Part shown: one piece after another, positions 1 through 8,897 of the stretch | Layout of the letters: each line of letters opens with the position of its first letter | Position numbering within the stretch: the first letter of the stretch is position 1 | Source: CAVSMC01 sp963728935 | Lineage (GTDB): Bacteria; Pseudomonadota; Gammaproteobacteria; Burkholderiales; Casimicrobiaceae | NCBI GenBank assembly: GCA_963728935.1 | Contig: CAVSMC010000001.1 | Location: 2,356,001-2,420,000 of the forward strand | Direction: 5' to 3' | Length of the DNA stretch: 64,000 bases | Program-made: the position numbers and the translations under genes | Notes under the pieces: model-generated | Told to the model about the DNA's origin: nothing | The model's input: the letters and a program-made list of their open reading frames with translations, nothing else | Databases searched by the model: none

Positions 1-414
1 AGCGGCAGCGCGCAGAGCGCGCGGAGCGCGCGGAAGCTCCATGGTTGATTCGCCTGTGTGCGGTGCTCTCGACCGCGATCCAACCTCACTCGGTAACTCG
101 ACGCGCTGAGGCGCACGCGATTCGCCCGCCGTGGGTACACCCACCACGCGCCTCGAACGCGTTCGCTCGACGACGTCTTCCGCTGAAGCAGTCGAGTTTG
201 GAGACGATCCTGTCGCAACCTTCGCCAACATGCCGCCGATATCGAGCGGTTGGGTCAACGCCTCCAACGCCGTCGCACGCGCGACTCGCGCGCCCGACAG
301 GGGTTCCAACAACCGATTGGACGACGGTGCTCGCGATAGCCTGACGTGGCTCGCGGCCGGCGCAGCGCCGATCGCGAACAACCTACGCCACGCCGCGAGC
401 GGTGACCGTGTCAC
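1..414 (-). CDS. Unknown protein of the CIS cluster, partial at left edge, GTG start
   Basis: A frame stays open for 138 codons from a GTG at 414-412 to the left edge. The GTG overlaps the TGA of the preceding gene (GTGA), the usual sign of translational coupling. The visible protein begins VTRSPLAAWRRLFAIG and is rich in Arg, Ala and Ser. The segment LEPLSGARVARATALEAL looks helical; the rest looks disordered. I recognise no domain. Its place directly after the tail-chaperone-like gene suggests a CIS structural or assembly factor. It has no ATG start, so an ATG-only search would miss it. The first 40 bases are a low-complexity GCGCG-rich stretch. Confidence is limited by missing homology and the truncation. 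Confidence 0.45.
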   Translation of the reverse strand, partial: MTRSPLAAWRRLFAIGAAPAASHVRLSRAPSSNRLLEPLSGARVARATALEALTQPLDIGGMLAKVATGSSPNSTASAEDVVERTRSRRVVGVPTAGESRAPQRVELPSEVGSRSRAPHTGESTMELPRAPRALRAAA

Positions 415-926
415 GACGCGGCCTCCGTCTTGTCTTCGCGCGCGATCATTTCGAGATACAGCAACACCTGCCCAACGGTGAGCTCTGAGCATTCCGCCGG
501 AGTCCAGCCGAATTCTCGCGCGAGAATGAAGCACGCCCGCGCCAACGGTGCACGCACGGCCTGCTCCAACTCGTCTTCATTCATCGAAAGGCCACTGATC
601 GCATTGACGCGATCCGCAAGGAACTGCACGACGCCAGCCGGCAGATCGCCGACCTGCTCGACGCTCATTTTCGGTGCGACGAGCGACTGCTGTACCATCA
701 GCACCGACGCGAGCACGCGCTGCTCGCGCGACGCGCGAACGACTCGATCGACGTCGCGCACGAGTAGCGGACGAAGCGTCACCTCTCCACCCGACGCCTT
801 CCAGGCGCCGTCGCCGTCGTTTCCACCACTGCTCACGCCGCCGCGCAACAACGACAGCGGGATCTGCACCGCGTGCGTTGCCGAACCCGACGCGAGCAGC
901 GCGTCTGCCGTGAGTTGAGTCGCCAT
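411..926 (-). CDS. Phage tail assembly chaperone-like protein of the CIS cluster
   Basis: A 171-aa soluble protein. The N-terminal third carries a beta-rich region (VQIPLSLLRGG, then GEVTLRPLLVRDVDRVVRA). The C-terminal half is helical (ACFILAREFGWTPAECSELTVGQVLLYLEMI). Size, layout and the position right after the tube gene fit tail assembly chaperones and related small proteins that follow the tube in phages and CIS clusters. The FGWTP segment resembles the short region in such proteins where a helix is followed by a W-x-P turn. Coupled by 24-nt spacing to the tube gene and by overlap to the next one. The assignment is mostly contextual; no catalytic motif is visible. Confidence 0.5.
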   Translation of the reverse strand: MATQLTADALLASGSATHAVQIPLSLLRGGVSSGGNDGDGAWKASGGEVTLRPLLVRDVDRVVRASREQRVLASVLMVQQSLVAPKMSVEQVGDLPAGVVQFLADRVNAISGLSMNEDELEQAVRAPLARACFILAREFGWTPAECSELTVGQVLLYLEMIAREDKTEAAS

Positions 927-949
927 GATCTATTCTTTCCTGGCGTGCA

Positions 950-1441
950 TCAGCCTTGCTCTTCGGTCTTCACCCAGAGCGCGCTGAAGCTCACGTTCTC
1001 GAGCACGTAGTCGTCTTCTGGCATGGTGTAGTTCCACTCGCTCACCTGCACGCCCATCACGGTGACGGTCGCGCTCGCATCAGGCACGTTGGGGTTCTGC
1101 AAATGGAGGCTGAGATTGAACGACGGGGCGACGAATGCGCCTTGCGGCCGGTTGTCGCCCGCCGCTCCGAGCATCAATCGCAACAGCGCTCCATTGATAT
1201 GCGCCCGGCCAATGCTTCCCGTGACGTTGATGTTGCCGGGTCGCAGTTCGGTCGCGAAGCGCTGGCCCAGCTCGTGGAACGGCTTCGTGGCGTTCGTCAC
1301 GCGGACGGTGACACCCGTCGCCCGACCGATCGGAGTTAGAGAATACTTATCGGCCACGACTTTTGCCGCATCGCCGGATGGTCCTGCTTCCACCGCGACG
1401 GAGATCGTCCCATCGCCGCCCGTATACACTGTCGTTGCCAT
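950..1441 (-). CDS. CIS/phage tail tube protein
   Basis: A 163-aa beta-rich protein directly downstream of the sheath gene, 18 nt apart. The pattern TVRVTNATKPFHELGQRFATELRPGNINVTGSIGRAHINGALLRLML matches the tail-tube fold: a strand pair, a loop saying how the tube unit was inserted, then a helix and the strand set SFNLSLHLQNPN. The end, DYVLENVSFSALWVKTEEQ, is a typical tube C-terminus. It should polymerise into the inner tube that the sheath drives through the target envelope. Hcp-type tubes are close structural relatives, but sheath adjacency favours a phage or eCIS tube. No signal peptide, as expected for cytoplasmic assembly. Confidence 0.7.
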   Translation of the reverse strand: MATTVYTGGDGTISVAVEAGPSGDAAKVVADKYSLTPIGRATGVTVRVTNATKPFHELGQRFATELRPGNINVTGSIGRAHINGALLRLMLGAAGDNRPQGAFVAPSFNLSLHLQNPNVPDASATVTVMGVQVSEWNYTMPEDDYVLENVSFSALWVKTEEQG

Positions 1442-1459
1442 GGTAGTTGCCCCTCGCGT

Positions 1460-2854
1460 CTATTGCAGGTTCATGATGACTTTGATGAAATCGATCGAGA
1501 ACGTCGGCTGCAGCGTCATCGTCACGATGGCCTGGCCGGCGATCTCCTGAGCGCGCGTCGCCGACACGTCGAGCGTATAGCCAACGAGCATCTCGTCCAG
1601 CACCATCTGCGACAGGAAGCCGTCGAGTGTCGCCTTGAGTGCCGCGCGAACGCGAACGTTGTTGAGGCTGCCGATATACGGGTTGCTCCCGATGCGAACT
1701 CCGGCTTTGGCATAGTCGACGGTCCGTCGCACCGAGATCTGTCGGAATGCGCCCGTGTCCGTGGTAATGCCTTTCAGGACGCGAATGCCGAGGTCGTTCC
1801 GGAGAACGAGCAACTGCTTGCCGAGCAGGTTCTTTTGCTGTCCGCGTGAATAGGCCTGCGCCAGACCGGCTGCCGCAATGGCTTTGTTCGTTAGACTTAT
1901 ATGAACGCCGAGTGTGCTGAGGCGGCCAGCGACGAGTGCGGCGGCGTATGTTGCGGGCAGAGTCACCTGCGTCTTCAGATTCGCATCGTCAGCCACGATG
2001 CCTGGCGTCACCAGAATGACGCGCGGATTGGAAACGATGTCGTCGGCCAACATGTCGTTGAATCCGTCTTTCGTCACGCCCATCACGCCCATGCGTTCCT
2101 TGCCGTCGTTCTCGGTGGACTCGAGGTGCGCGAGCATGTCGGCCTTCGCGTCCTTTGAGCCCACGCCGCCGATGACGACGATGTTGACCGTCTCCGGAGC
2201 GAGGATAGCGAGTCCGCCGCTCACGGATGTACCGCCGCCGGCGTTCTGTCCGTTCGTTGCGACAGCCGCGCCAGGCGTGACCTTGGTCGGTACCTTCGTG
2301 TTATCTCCGGGGGGAGTTGCGACCACGAGGAGACGACTGTCGGCAGCAATCGCGGTTGCGAGCGCGCCGGCTGTCGATGCGTCGTGCGTCTCCTTCGTCG
2401 TGCCAAACTTCACCGTCAACGTCTTGGTCGTTGCATCGAAAGTGAGCGTGATCGCGTTCGCCCACGTGCCCGGCGAGTTCGCCTGCAAGCCGAGTATGGA
2501 TCCGGCGGCGTCGTCGATGGACCACGATGCAACCGGCGGTGCGGCAGCGAAATCGCCGACACGAACGGCGTACACCGTCGACGCGCCGCCGCGGAACAGC
2601 TGTTCGATCGTTCGCGTGAGCGTGAGCGCATTTGGTTGATCGGCACTCGCGGTCGGCCACGCGTCGTACGGGCCGAACGTGTCGAGCGCTTCGGAGTAAC
2701 TCGATAGCACGAACAGCTTGTTGATCGAACCGCGGCTCGCCGTGCCAACGACGCCAATGTTTCCGGTCGAGATCCCGCCGACGCCGATCAGACCTTCGGC
2801 CCGAACGTCGATGTACGTACCCGGGAGGATCATTTCGGTGATCGTCTCACTCAT
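1460..2854 (-). CDS. Contractile tail sheath protein
   Basis: A 464-aa protein with clear sheath features. The N-terminus has LPGTYIDVRAEG followed by a short hydrophobic strand set (GNIGVVGTASRG) and SYSEALDTFG. The C-terminal domain carries RRTVDYAKAGVR, NVRVRAALKATLDGFL and a final strand ending in TFSIDFIKVIMNLQ. This domain is the conserved core of contractile sheaths (phage_sheath family), and its extended terminal arms mesh neighbouring subunits. The middle region (about residues 90-210), rich in Thr, Gly and Ala, is the variable outer domain. It is the intact sheath of the cluster; a second sheath survives only as a fragment at 16290-16439. It lies upstream of tube and chaperone in standard order. 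Confidence 0.88.
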   Translation of the reverse strand: MSETITEMILPGTYIDVRAEGLIGVGGISTGNIGVVGTASRGSINKLFVLSSYSEALDTFGPYDAWPTASADQPNALTLTRTIEQLFRGGASTVYAVRVGDFAAAPPVASWSIDDAAGSILGLQANSPGTWANAITLTFDATTKTLTVKFGTTKETHDASTAGALATAIAADSRLLVVATPPGDNTKVPTKVTPGAAVATNGQNAGGGTSVSGGLAILAPETVNIVVIGGVGSKDAKADMLAHLESTENDGKERMGVMGVTKDGFNDMLADDIVSNPRVILVTPGIVADDANLKTQVTLPATYAAALVAGRLSTLGVHISLTNKAIAAAGLAQAYSRGQQKNLLGKQLLVLRNDLGIRVLKGITTDTGAFRQISVRRTVDYAKAGVRIGSNPYIGSLNNVRVRAALKATLDGFLSQMVLDEMLVGYTLDVSATRAQEIAGQAIVTMTLQPTFSIDFIKVIMNLQ

Positions 2855-2895
2855 GCCCGTCTCCTATCGTTGGAAATAGCCGCGGTCTGTCCTCG

Positions 2896-3780
2896 TCATG
2901 AAGGGATTGTGAAGAGCTCGTTGCTGTCCGGCGTGATACCTGGTGGATCCAACCCATCCGCCATCTGCAACGTGACGGGGATTCGCGCGATGATGCCGCC
3001 CGACGAGTCAGGCCGGTTGATCTCGCGTTCGAACGAGAATGTCATGCGCGCGGAACGGCGTCGCAGCGCAGGCGATGATTCTGGAACTCCAATGCTGCCG
3101 ATCGACACCGGCGCGACCAAGATCAGCCGGCGCACACTCTTCTGCGCCGCGGGCGCCAGCATCGCATCGATCACGGCGTTGGAGAGCGCGAGCGTATCCG
3201 CGGCAGTGTCCGCGCACACATCGACACGAATCGTTCCCGCGATGCGTTCGAGGCGTTGCTCCCACTGCCCGAGGAAGTACGACACGATGACGAGACCGAC
3301 GCCGGGCAGTGCGCCGCCGAACGTCAATTTTCCGATGCGACCGTCCGCAACGACCTGCGTCGGGCCGGGCGCCGCGGCAACGACGACCCTCGGCGCACCC
3401 GATATGAGAACTGTGATGTCCGCGGGTTCGAGCGGTGCGGTGCCGGGATCGCTGCCGTCGTTCTTGACCAAACCACCGTGCGGGAGAATCAACTGCTTTC
3501 GGGTCGCATCGAGCAATGAGAACCCGGGTTCATCGGGCAACACGGGATTCGCGAGATCGATCGTCACAGTCCACGGCAACGCGCCGCCGACGATGAGCTG
3601 AGCGCGTTCACCGAGCCCCGGATTGATTCGCGACGAGGATTCGAGCGATAGCACGATTGCCGGCAACTCGCTCGTCGCCGCGGGTTCGGCGCCACCGACC
3701 TGCACAGGGGCCGGCGTCAAGCCGGCACTCGACAAATACGTGGCGACACTCTGGAGGAAGAAGGTCTCGGCCACGATCAT
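2896..3780 (-). CDS. Tail terminator/completion-like CIS protein
   Basis: A 294-aa protein between the gpU-like gene and the sheath. It starts with a helix and an inter-domain turn (AETFFLQSVATYLSSAG), then LPAIVLSLESSSR and a long beta region. The second half has DGRIGKLTFGGALPGVGLVIVSYFLG and GTIRVDVCADTAADTLALSNAVIDAMLAPA. The pattern of a helix, strands carrying LPAIVLSLE and a late helix with many small residues recalls tail terminators, which cap the sheath-tube and set its end. The upstream gene's stop overlaps its start (ATGA), so they are coupled. I could not identify a named family with certainty. It could instead be an adaptor that links sheath to baseplate. Confidence 0.4.
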   Translation of the reverse strand: MIVAETFFLQSVATYLSSAGLTPAPVQVGGAEPAATSELPAIVLSLESSSRINPGLGERAQLIVGGALPWTVTIDLANPVLPDEPGFSLLDATRKQLILPHGGLVKNDGSDPGTAPLEPADITVLISGAPRVVVAAAPGPTQVVADGRIGKLTFGGALPGVGLVIVSYFLGQWEQRLERIAGTIRVDVCADTAADTLALSNAVIDAMLAPAAQKSVRRLILVAPVSIGSIGVPESSPALRRRSARMTFSFEREINRPDSSGGIIARIPVTLQMADGLDPPGITPDSNELFTIPS

Positions 3781-4373
3781 CCCTCCCCGAACAGTGATTT
3801 GAGGGGACCGAGCACGTCGGCGGCGCCTTTCAACGCAGTCGACAGCACGGTAGCTGCAGGTTTGATCGGCTCGAGAATCTCCCCAACCTCAGGCACGCTG
3901 CCAAGTAGTGCCGGCAGATCGAGCGCATCCAGTCCGAGCGACGCAAGATCGTCGAGATCCACGCCAAGTTCGGCGCCGAGGTCGAGCGACGGCGCAGGTG
4001 GCTCGGGTGGTTCGGTGTACTCGCGAAGAACGATGACGTAACGGAACATGTTCGCGTCGTTCGCCGCCTCTTCGAAGCGAAGTTCTTCGATGAGCACGCG
4101 CTCGAGCTCCGATTCTTTCGAAATGTCGGCGACGAAATCGACGGGATCGCCGGCGAGAAACTTCTCGCGCACATCCTTGAGGAATTGATCGCGCGTGTCG
4201 TCCGTCGCGAGCGAGCCGGTGATTTCGATGGCGAGCGCGCCGCGTCCCATGTCCTGATGCAGATCGCCTGAGAGCCCGGGAACGGGAAGGACGGCGAGCC
4301 TCCGGCTCTCGAACGACGCGATGCGTTCGATGCTTGGCGGCGACCATCCTGCGATCAACGGTCTGACGAGCAT
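3777..4373 (-). CDS. Phage gpU / DNA-circulation-N-like baseplate or tail protein
   Basis: A 198-aa protein. Residues 1-125 have the pattern of the P2 gpU / DNA_circ_N group: a charged start, VPGLSGDLHQDMGRGALAIEITGSL, then TRDQFLKDVREKFLAGDPVDFVADI and a closing strand set with RYVIVLREYTE. These proteins sit at the tail tip or hub neighbourhood in contractile phages. Residues 130-198 are a different tail, an acidic linker (PEPPAPSLDLGAELGVDLDDL) followed by hydrophobic helices up to LGPLKSLFGEG, which may bind another CIS part. It lies 15 nt after the propeller gene and overlaps the next gene by 4 nt. The family link is by pattern, not by search. Confidence 0.5.
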   Translation of the reverse strand: MLVRPLIAGWSPPSIERIASFESRRLAVLPVPGLSGDLHQDMGRGALAIEITGSLATDDTRDQFLKDVREKFLAGDPVDFVADISKESELERVLIEELRFEEAANDANMFRYVIVLREYTEPPEPPAPSLDLGAELGVDLDDLASLGLDALDLPALLGSVPEVGEILEPIKPAATVLSTALKGAADVLGPLKSLFGEG

Positions 4374-4388
4374 GCGAGAGACCTCATG

Positions 4389-7300
4389 TCAAGGTATCCA
4401 GGGCACCGCGCGCGCGGCGGCGTTGTCGCTGTCGATGTACTTCGACACGAGGTCCCAGAAGGTATCCGCGCTGTTGACGCGATCCTTGTTCGGAAGCGGA
4501 TCGGTATCGTCTTCCGACTTGACCAGCGCGAGGAGCAGGTACGTCTTGTTCTTGCCCGCGGCATTCGGGTCGCCGGCGTTGGGAAACTCGATCCGCGCGT
4601 ACCCGACGCCCGACGCCGGTACCGTGACATCGGCGAACGCTGCACCCGCGGGCAGCTCGGTCCAGGCCGTCGTGTTCGTATCCGGCGCGTTCGCGTCGTC
4701 GAGGTGAATCGCAAACACCTTCACCTTCGCCTTCGTATCGAAGCGGCGTCGGTTGTGTACGCGCACGTAGATGACGTTGGTCCCCGTGCCTTTGATGGCA
4801 TCCGACGGCCGGCGCGATATGAAATCCTTGAACGCCTCTTCGGGAGCGCTCGTGATGTCGTGCTGCAACACCATGATGTCGGGGCTGCGGCCGCCGACAG
4901 GATAGCCGCCGAGGCGAGTATCATCGGCCACGCCATCGCGGATGTAGACAGAGGCAACCGGCCGCGGCGCGACGTGAACAATCCGAAGTGCCGCGCGCCG
5001 CTCGGCCAGAATGAACGCCGAGAGCTTCGGCGCTGCCGGAGCATTGGGGAGGGCATCCGTGGCCGCGTCGCACAGAGCGAGAAGCGCGACATTCTGATCC
5101 TGAAGCGAGGCATCCGGCGCCCACGTGAAGCGCGCGACGCGCGGCGCGTCCGGCGGCACTTGCGCGAGCTTCGCGACGCCGACGCGCTTCCACGTGCTCG
5201 TGGAAATCGGGTCGCGGTTTGGCTGACCGTAGAAGTGCGCGATTGGCGCACCGGCATCGAGCGAAGCAGGAAAAGGCGTCGCCGACGGCCCGACGGGATT
5301 CACGACATCGCCGCCGGCGCACGCCGCCGCGTACAGGTGCACGGTGACATCGGATACCGGCGATGTGCCGCGATTGTGTACCTGCACGTAGACGTAGTTG
5401 TCCTCTGTCGGTATCGGGTCGCCAGCCTCGAGTTGCTCGTCGAACTCCGCTCCGTCGACGACGTCGTCGAAGAACGTGAACGGCGGCGCGTCCACGCGAA
5501 TGTCGAACGCGTGGGTGTAATCGAGCGCGACTGCACCCGCCGGCAGGCGGGGGTCGTCCGGCAATGGAGGCGTCGCCGGCCGAGTGTCGCTGCGTCCGTC
5601 TTCCACGAGTGTCTGCCGAATGTTGAGGCGCTGGAGAGGGGCGCCATTGGTAACGCACTCGAATATTCCGAGCCCGAACGTCGACGCGCGGATCGCATTG
5701 GTCGCACCGACGCGCTCGAGGTGTGTGATTAGGAGGTGTGGCAAGCCAGCGCCGTACTTTTGCCAGTCGGCCGTCACTGCCGGTGCGAGCGCCGCAGGCG
5801 CGGGATCGAATGCCGGCGGCGCTGGTGCTCCGCCCGTCTGCACGTGCACTTTCAGTTGTGCGGACACACCGCCGCGGTCGACACGAATCGTTGCGTTGCC
5901 AGCCGCGCCGATCGTGAGTTGTCCCTGATTTGGCTCGACGTTGCTCACAGAGGCAGTGGCGTTGGCAGTACTCGACCAGTCCACGTCGCGCGTGACGTCG
6001 ATCTCAGTCCCGTCCGTGAACTTTGCGTCGCACCGAAGCTGGAAGGGTGCGGCACTGGTCTGGAAGGTGACGAGCGCGACAGCCGGCTGGATCTTGAGTG
6101 ACGCGATGACGGGGACGTTCGGCAACGCGTACACGCCAGCCAACGTGCCGGCGAGCAGCGTCGCCGCGGAGGCGGACGGCACAGCGGGGTCGAAGATAAG
6201 AGAACTCAGAGGGCCGGGCGGAAGGCTGCCTGGGACGATCGTCCTGGGCGGCGTCTGGAACGGCACCTCCGGTGTTGCCGCGTCGGTCACCGTTACTTGC
6301 TGTGACGCCCTGGCGCTTGCTGGTCCGCGGAGCAGCCGCGCGGTGATCGTAGCCGTCCCGGCGGCAAGGGCAATCGCTCGGCCCTCGACGCCGAAGGTCC
6401 TGACCTCTCCTTCCGGTGTCAGCCGCGCCGTGGCGATAAAGAGCGTGTTCAGGTTGTTCGAGAACCATGCGGCGCGCGCGGTCACGTCCAGCGTCGTCGT
6501 GCCGTACGTTGCGCGCGCGGTAAAGCCGAGTCGTTGTTTGACGCCAAGCGTCGCACCGGCTGGCGACACCTTGAGCGACGTGGGCACGGGCTCGGTAATA
6601 TCTGTCCACGCCCGTCCTTGATTGAACGAGATGAACGCGCGGCCCTGGAGGCCTGTGCAGCTCGCCGCAACGATGCGGCGGTCGAGCGGGTGGACGGCGA
6701 TCTCGCTGACGCGCATCGTTGCACCCGGGAGCGGGAGCGCGGCACGGAACGCCGGCGGAGGCGGCGCGGGTGGAGTTGGCGGAATTGGGCCGAGCTGCCG
6801 CCACGTACCTGTCGGAGCGTTGTTCGTGAAGAACAACTTGCCTTCCGATGTACCGACCCAACCGTCGACGGCACCCGGCGTGGGATTGTGTGCGTCGGGT
6901 GGTCCGAATGTCGCCGCGGACACTTCAGCGTCGGCGGTTGGGGCCAACTGCGTCGACATGAGTGGGTTCCATGTCGCGCCGCCATCGACGCTGCTGTACG
7001 CGTCGTTGACGCGTCCGGCGAGAAGTTGTCCCGCGGTCGTGGGATGCTGTTCCAGCACGGCGAGAAAGGGGGGTTTTCCCTCCAGACCGGCCGTAAGTGA
7101 TGTTCCGCGGTAGCGGATCAGGTGGCCCCTCGCTACGCGATCGGGGAGGTCGCCGGCGGGAACGAGAGCCTGGACGAAGAAGGGCATCAGAGGGTGTGGC
7201 GCATCGGCCGCGACGGCTTCGACTCGCCTGATGCCGTCCTGACTCGTCGCGAACAGACGTCGCGCGCTTGGCAGATCGAAGGCAGACGCGCCACCGTCGC

Positions 7301-8876
7301 CGCCCCAGACGAATTGCCACGTAGGCCCGCCAAGCGAGAGCCACGTGCCGTTGTCCTGCAGCCCCGTCGTGCTCATGAACGGGAGCGAAGGATTGACGGC
7401 AACATCCTGGCACTGTCCTGCATAGATGCCGTGGCTCCGCTTGCGCCAATACCCGGGCGCCTGCGGCGTCAGGCGGAGATTTCGCGCGAGCACGAGGCCA
7501 CCGTCGTTGCCGATCCAAAGCTTTCGGTGATCGCCGCTATCGAACAGCGCGGTGTGTTGGTCGGCGTGCTGCGCCTGATCACCCTGCGTGAACCGAAGTC
7601 TGTCGAGGATTTGCGTAAGAGAGTTTCCGAAATCGCGGCTGATCGCCGCCTCGACCTCGCCGAGCACAACGACGCTCGGATCGTCCGGAGCGGCCTCGAG
7701 GAAGAGATTGAACGTTGCCTGCCCGTCTTCCTGACCACCGCGCTCGATCTGTTTCGTCCCCTTCGTCCAGTGACTTCCGTTATCGGCCGAGTGGTAGATC
7801 TCCGTCGCGAACCCCTTCTCCCTCGCGAGAAGGTTCTCTTGCACAACCTTGGCGAACACGGCGTAGACGTGCTGTGGCTGGCGCTCGCATAGCGCGAGGC
7901 GCACGCGACCGAACTTATCGGGCATGTTCGGAAGGCTCAGCGGCTCGTCGTCGAAGACCGTGGTCGTGGTGCTCCGATCGAAGCGCCCGCGGAACACACC
8001 GGCGCCATCGATGCCGACGTAGAGAATCAGGTACCGCGGTACTTGCACATCGCCCAACTTGACGAGCGTCGCATCCCGCGGATCGCGAGCGACCAACAGG
8101 TCAGTGCAGTGCCCAGGCCAGAGACCGCGGGCGTCCAACGACGAAGGAACCTGGGCCGCAGCCGGCTTGTTGTCGCCGTCCGGCAGGTCGCGCGTAAAGC
8201 GCGGCGTCGCTGGTTGCGTGAGTGGGCACTCGCAGCGCCAAAGCCCCGACTGGCTCGCTGCCCAGAAGCGCGTCGCGTCGTACGGATCCACACGGATTCG
8301 CGTGTAGCGAAGCGCGGCACCAGGCGGCGCGTTGCTCGGCGCAGTCGTCGCGGGGTGTGGCCCGACGAGTCGCTCGACCGCGCGTGGATCCCCGGGCCGG
8401 CGGCCGACCAGCGCGCGGAAAAGGCCACGCCCGGAAACGTCGGGCGGATAGGGCGCTCCGGTGCCGAAGTACACGACGTTCGGCGCCGTCGGCGCGACGC
8501 CAATCGCGCCTACCGGGAAGACGTGTTGGTCGCTTCCGAGCCGCTCCCATGTATCACCCGCGTCGAGCGAGCGCCACAGACCTCCTTGTGCGCCGCCCAC
8601 GTAGAGCATGCGCGGGTCCTCTGGGTCTTGGCCGATAGAAATGATGCGCCCACCAAGGTTCCGTGGTCCGACGAAGCGCCATGCAGGGCCGCCAGGTAGA
8701 GACTTCGCTGCATCGGCGTGGTCGATCGCGATCTCGAGCAGTTCGCTGTAGTCGAACTCGCTGATCCCCTGGCTGAACGCGGATTCCCGCTCACGTTCAT
8801 CGTACGCGTCGACGACATCGGCGCGAAGCTCGTCCGTCAAGCCGAGATCATTGGTGAAATCGACTTGCGTACTCAT
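4389..8876 (-). CDS. Giant BNR/sortilin-type beta-propeller protein with Ig-like domains
   Basis: About 1495 aa. I chose the ATG at 8876 (MSTQVDFTNDLG), which has a GGGA at a good distance; a second ATG at 8897 directly abuts the upstream stop. Residues about 55-650 hold repeated BNR/VPS10-type blades, e.g. NLGGRIISIGQDPEDPRMLYVGG, GGLWRSLDAGDTWERLG, HSADNGSHWTKG, SSVDGGATWNPL and ISFNQGRAWTDI (S/D-x-D-x-G-x-T-W Asp-boxes). Residues about 730-1030 carry two Big_2-like Ig domains (TARAAWFSNN and TRDVDWSSTANATASVSN). The C-terminus has CARDB-like segments (YVYVQVHNRGTSPVSDVTVHLYAA and again NVIYVRVHNRRRF). No signal peptide, so it probably assembles in the cytoplasm with the CIS as a receptor-binding or cargo component. 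An enzymatic sialidase role is not supported because no catalytic set is visible. Confidence 0.75.
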   Translation of the reverse strand: MSTQVDFTNDLGLTDELRADVVDAYDERERESAFSQGISEFDYSELLEIAIDHADAAKSLPGGPAWRFVGPRNLGGRIISIGQDPEDPRMLYVGGAQGGLWRSLDAGDTWERLGSDQHVFPVGAIGVAPTAPNVVYFGTGAPYPPDVSGRGLFRALVGRRPGDPRAVERLVGPHPATTAPSNAPPGAALRYTRIRVDPYDATRFWAASQSGLWRCECPLTQPATPRFTRDLPDGDNKPAAAQVPSSLDARGLWPGHCTDLLVARDPRDATLVKLGDVQVPRYLILYVGIDGAGVFRGRFDRSTTTTVFDDEPLSLPNMPDKFGRVRLALCERQPQHVYAVFAKVVQENLLAREKGFATEIYHSADNGSHWTKGTKQIERGGQEDGQATFNLFLEAAPDDPSVVVLGEVEAAISRDFGNSLTQILDRLRFTQGDQAQHADQHTALFDSGDHRKLWIGNDGGLVLARNLRLTPQAPGYWRKRSHGIYAGQCQDVAVNPSLPFMSTTGLQDNGTWLSLGGPTWQFVWGGDGGASAFDLPSARRLFATSQDGIRRVEAVAADAPHPLMPFFVQALVPAGDLPDRVARGHLIRYRGTSLTAGLEGKPPFLAVLEQHPTTAGQLLAGRVNDAYSSVDGGATWNPLMSTQLAPTADAEVSAATFGPPDAHNPTPGAVDGWVGTSEGKLFFTNNAPTGTWRQLGPIPPTPPAPPPPAFRAALPLPGATMRVSEIAVHPLDRRIVAASCTGLQGRAFISFNQGRAWTDITEPVPTSLKVSPAGATLGVKQRLGFTARATYGTTTLDVTARAAWFSNNLNTLFIATARLTPEGEVRTFGVEGRAIALAAGTATITARLLRGPASARASQQVTVTDAATPEVPFQTPPRTIVPGSLPPGPLSSLIFDPAVPSASAATLLAGTLAGVYALPNVPVIASLKIQPAVALVTFQTSAAPFQLRCDAKFTDGTEIDVTRDVDWSSTANATASVSNVEPNQGQLTIGAAGNATIRVDRGGVSAQLKVHVQTGGAPAPPAFDPAPAALAPAVTADWQKYGAGLPHLLITHLERVGATNAIRASTFGLGIFECVTNGAPLQRLNIRQTLVEDGRSDTRPATPPLPDDPRLPAGAVALDYTHAFDIRVDAPPFTFFDDVVDGAEFDEQLEAGDPIPTEDNYVYVQVHNRGTSPVSDVTVHLYAAACAGGDVVNPVGPSATPFPASLDAGAPIAHFYGQPNRDPISTSTWKRVGVAKLAQVPPDAPRVARFTWAPDASLQDQNVALLALCDAATDALPNAPAAPKLSAFILAERRAALRIVHVAPRPVASVYIRDGVADDTRLGGYPVGGRSPDIMVLQHDITSAPEEAFKDFISRRPSDAIKGTGTNVIYVRVHNRRRFDTKAKVKVFAIHLDDANAPDTNTTAWTELPAGAAFADVTVPASGVGYARIEFPNAGDPNAAGKNKTYLLLALVKSEDDTDPLPNKDRVNSADTFWDLVSKYIDSDNAAARAVPWIP

Positions 8877-8897
8877 CGCCGTAGTCCCAGCGCGCAT

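Noticed and set aside
950..2854. Sheath and tube genes as a complete prophage
   Set aside because: No capsid, portal, terminase, integrase or lysis gene is visible; the neighbours are giant lectin- and lipase-like genes, which fits a CIS better.
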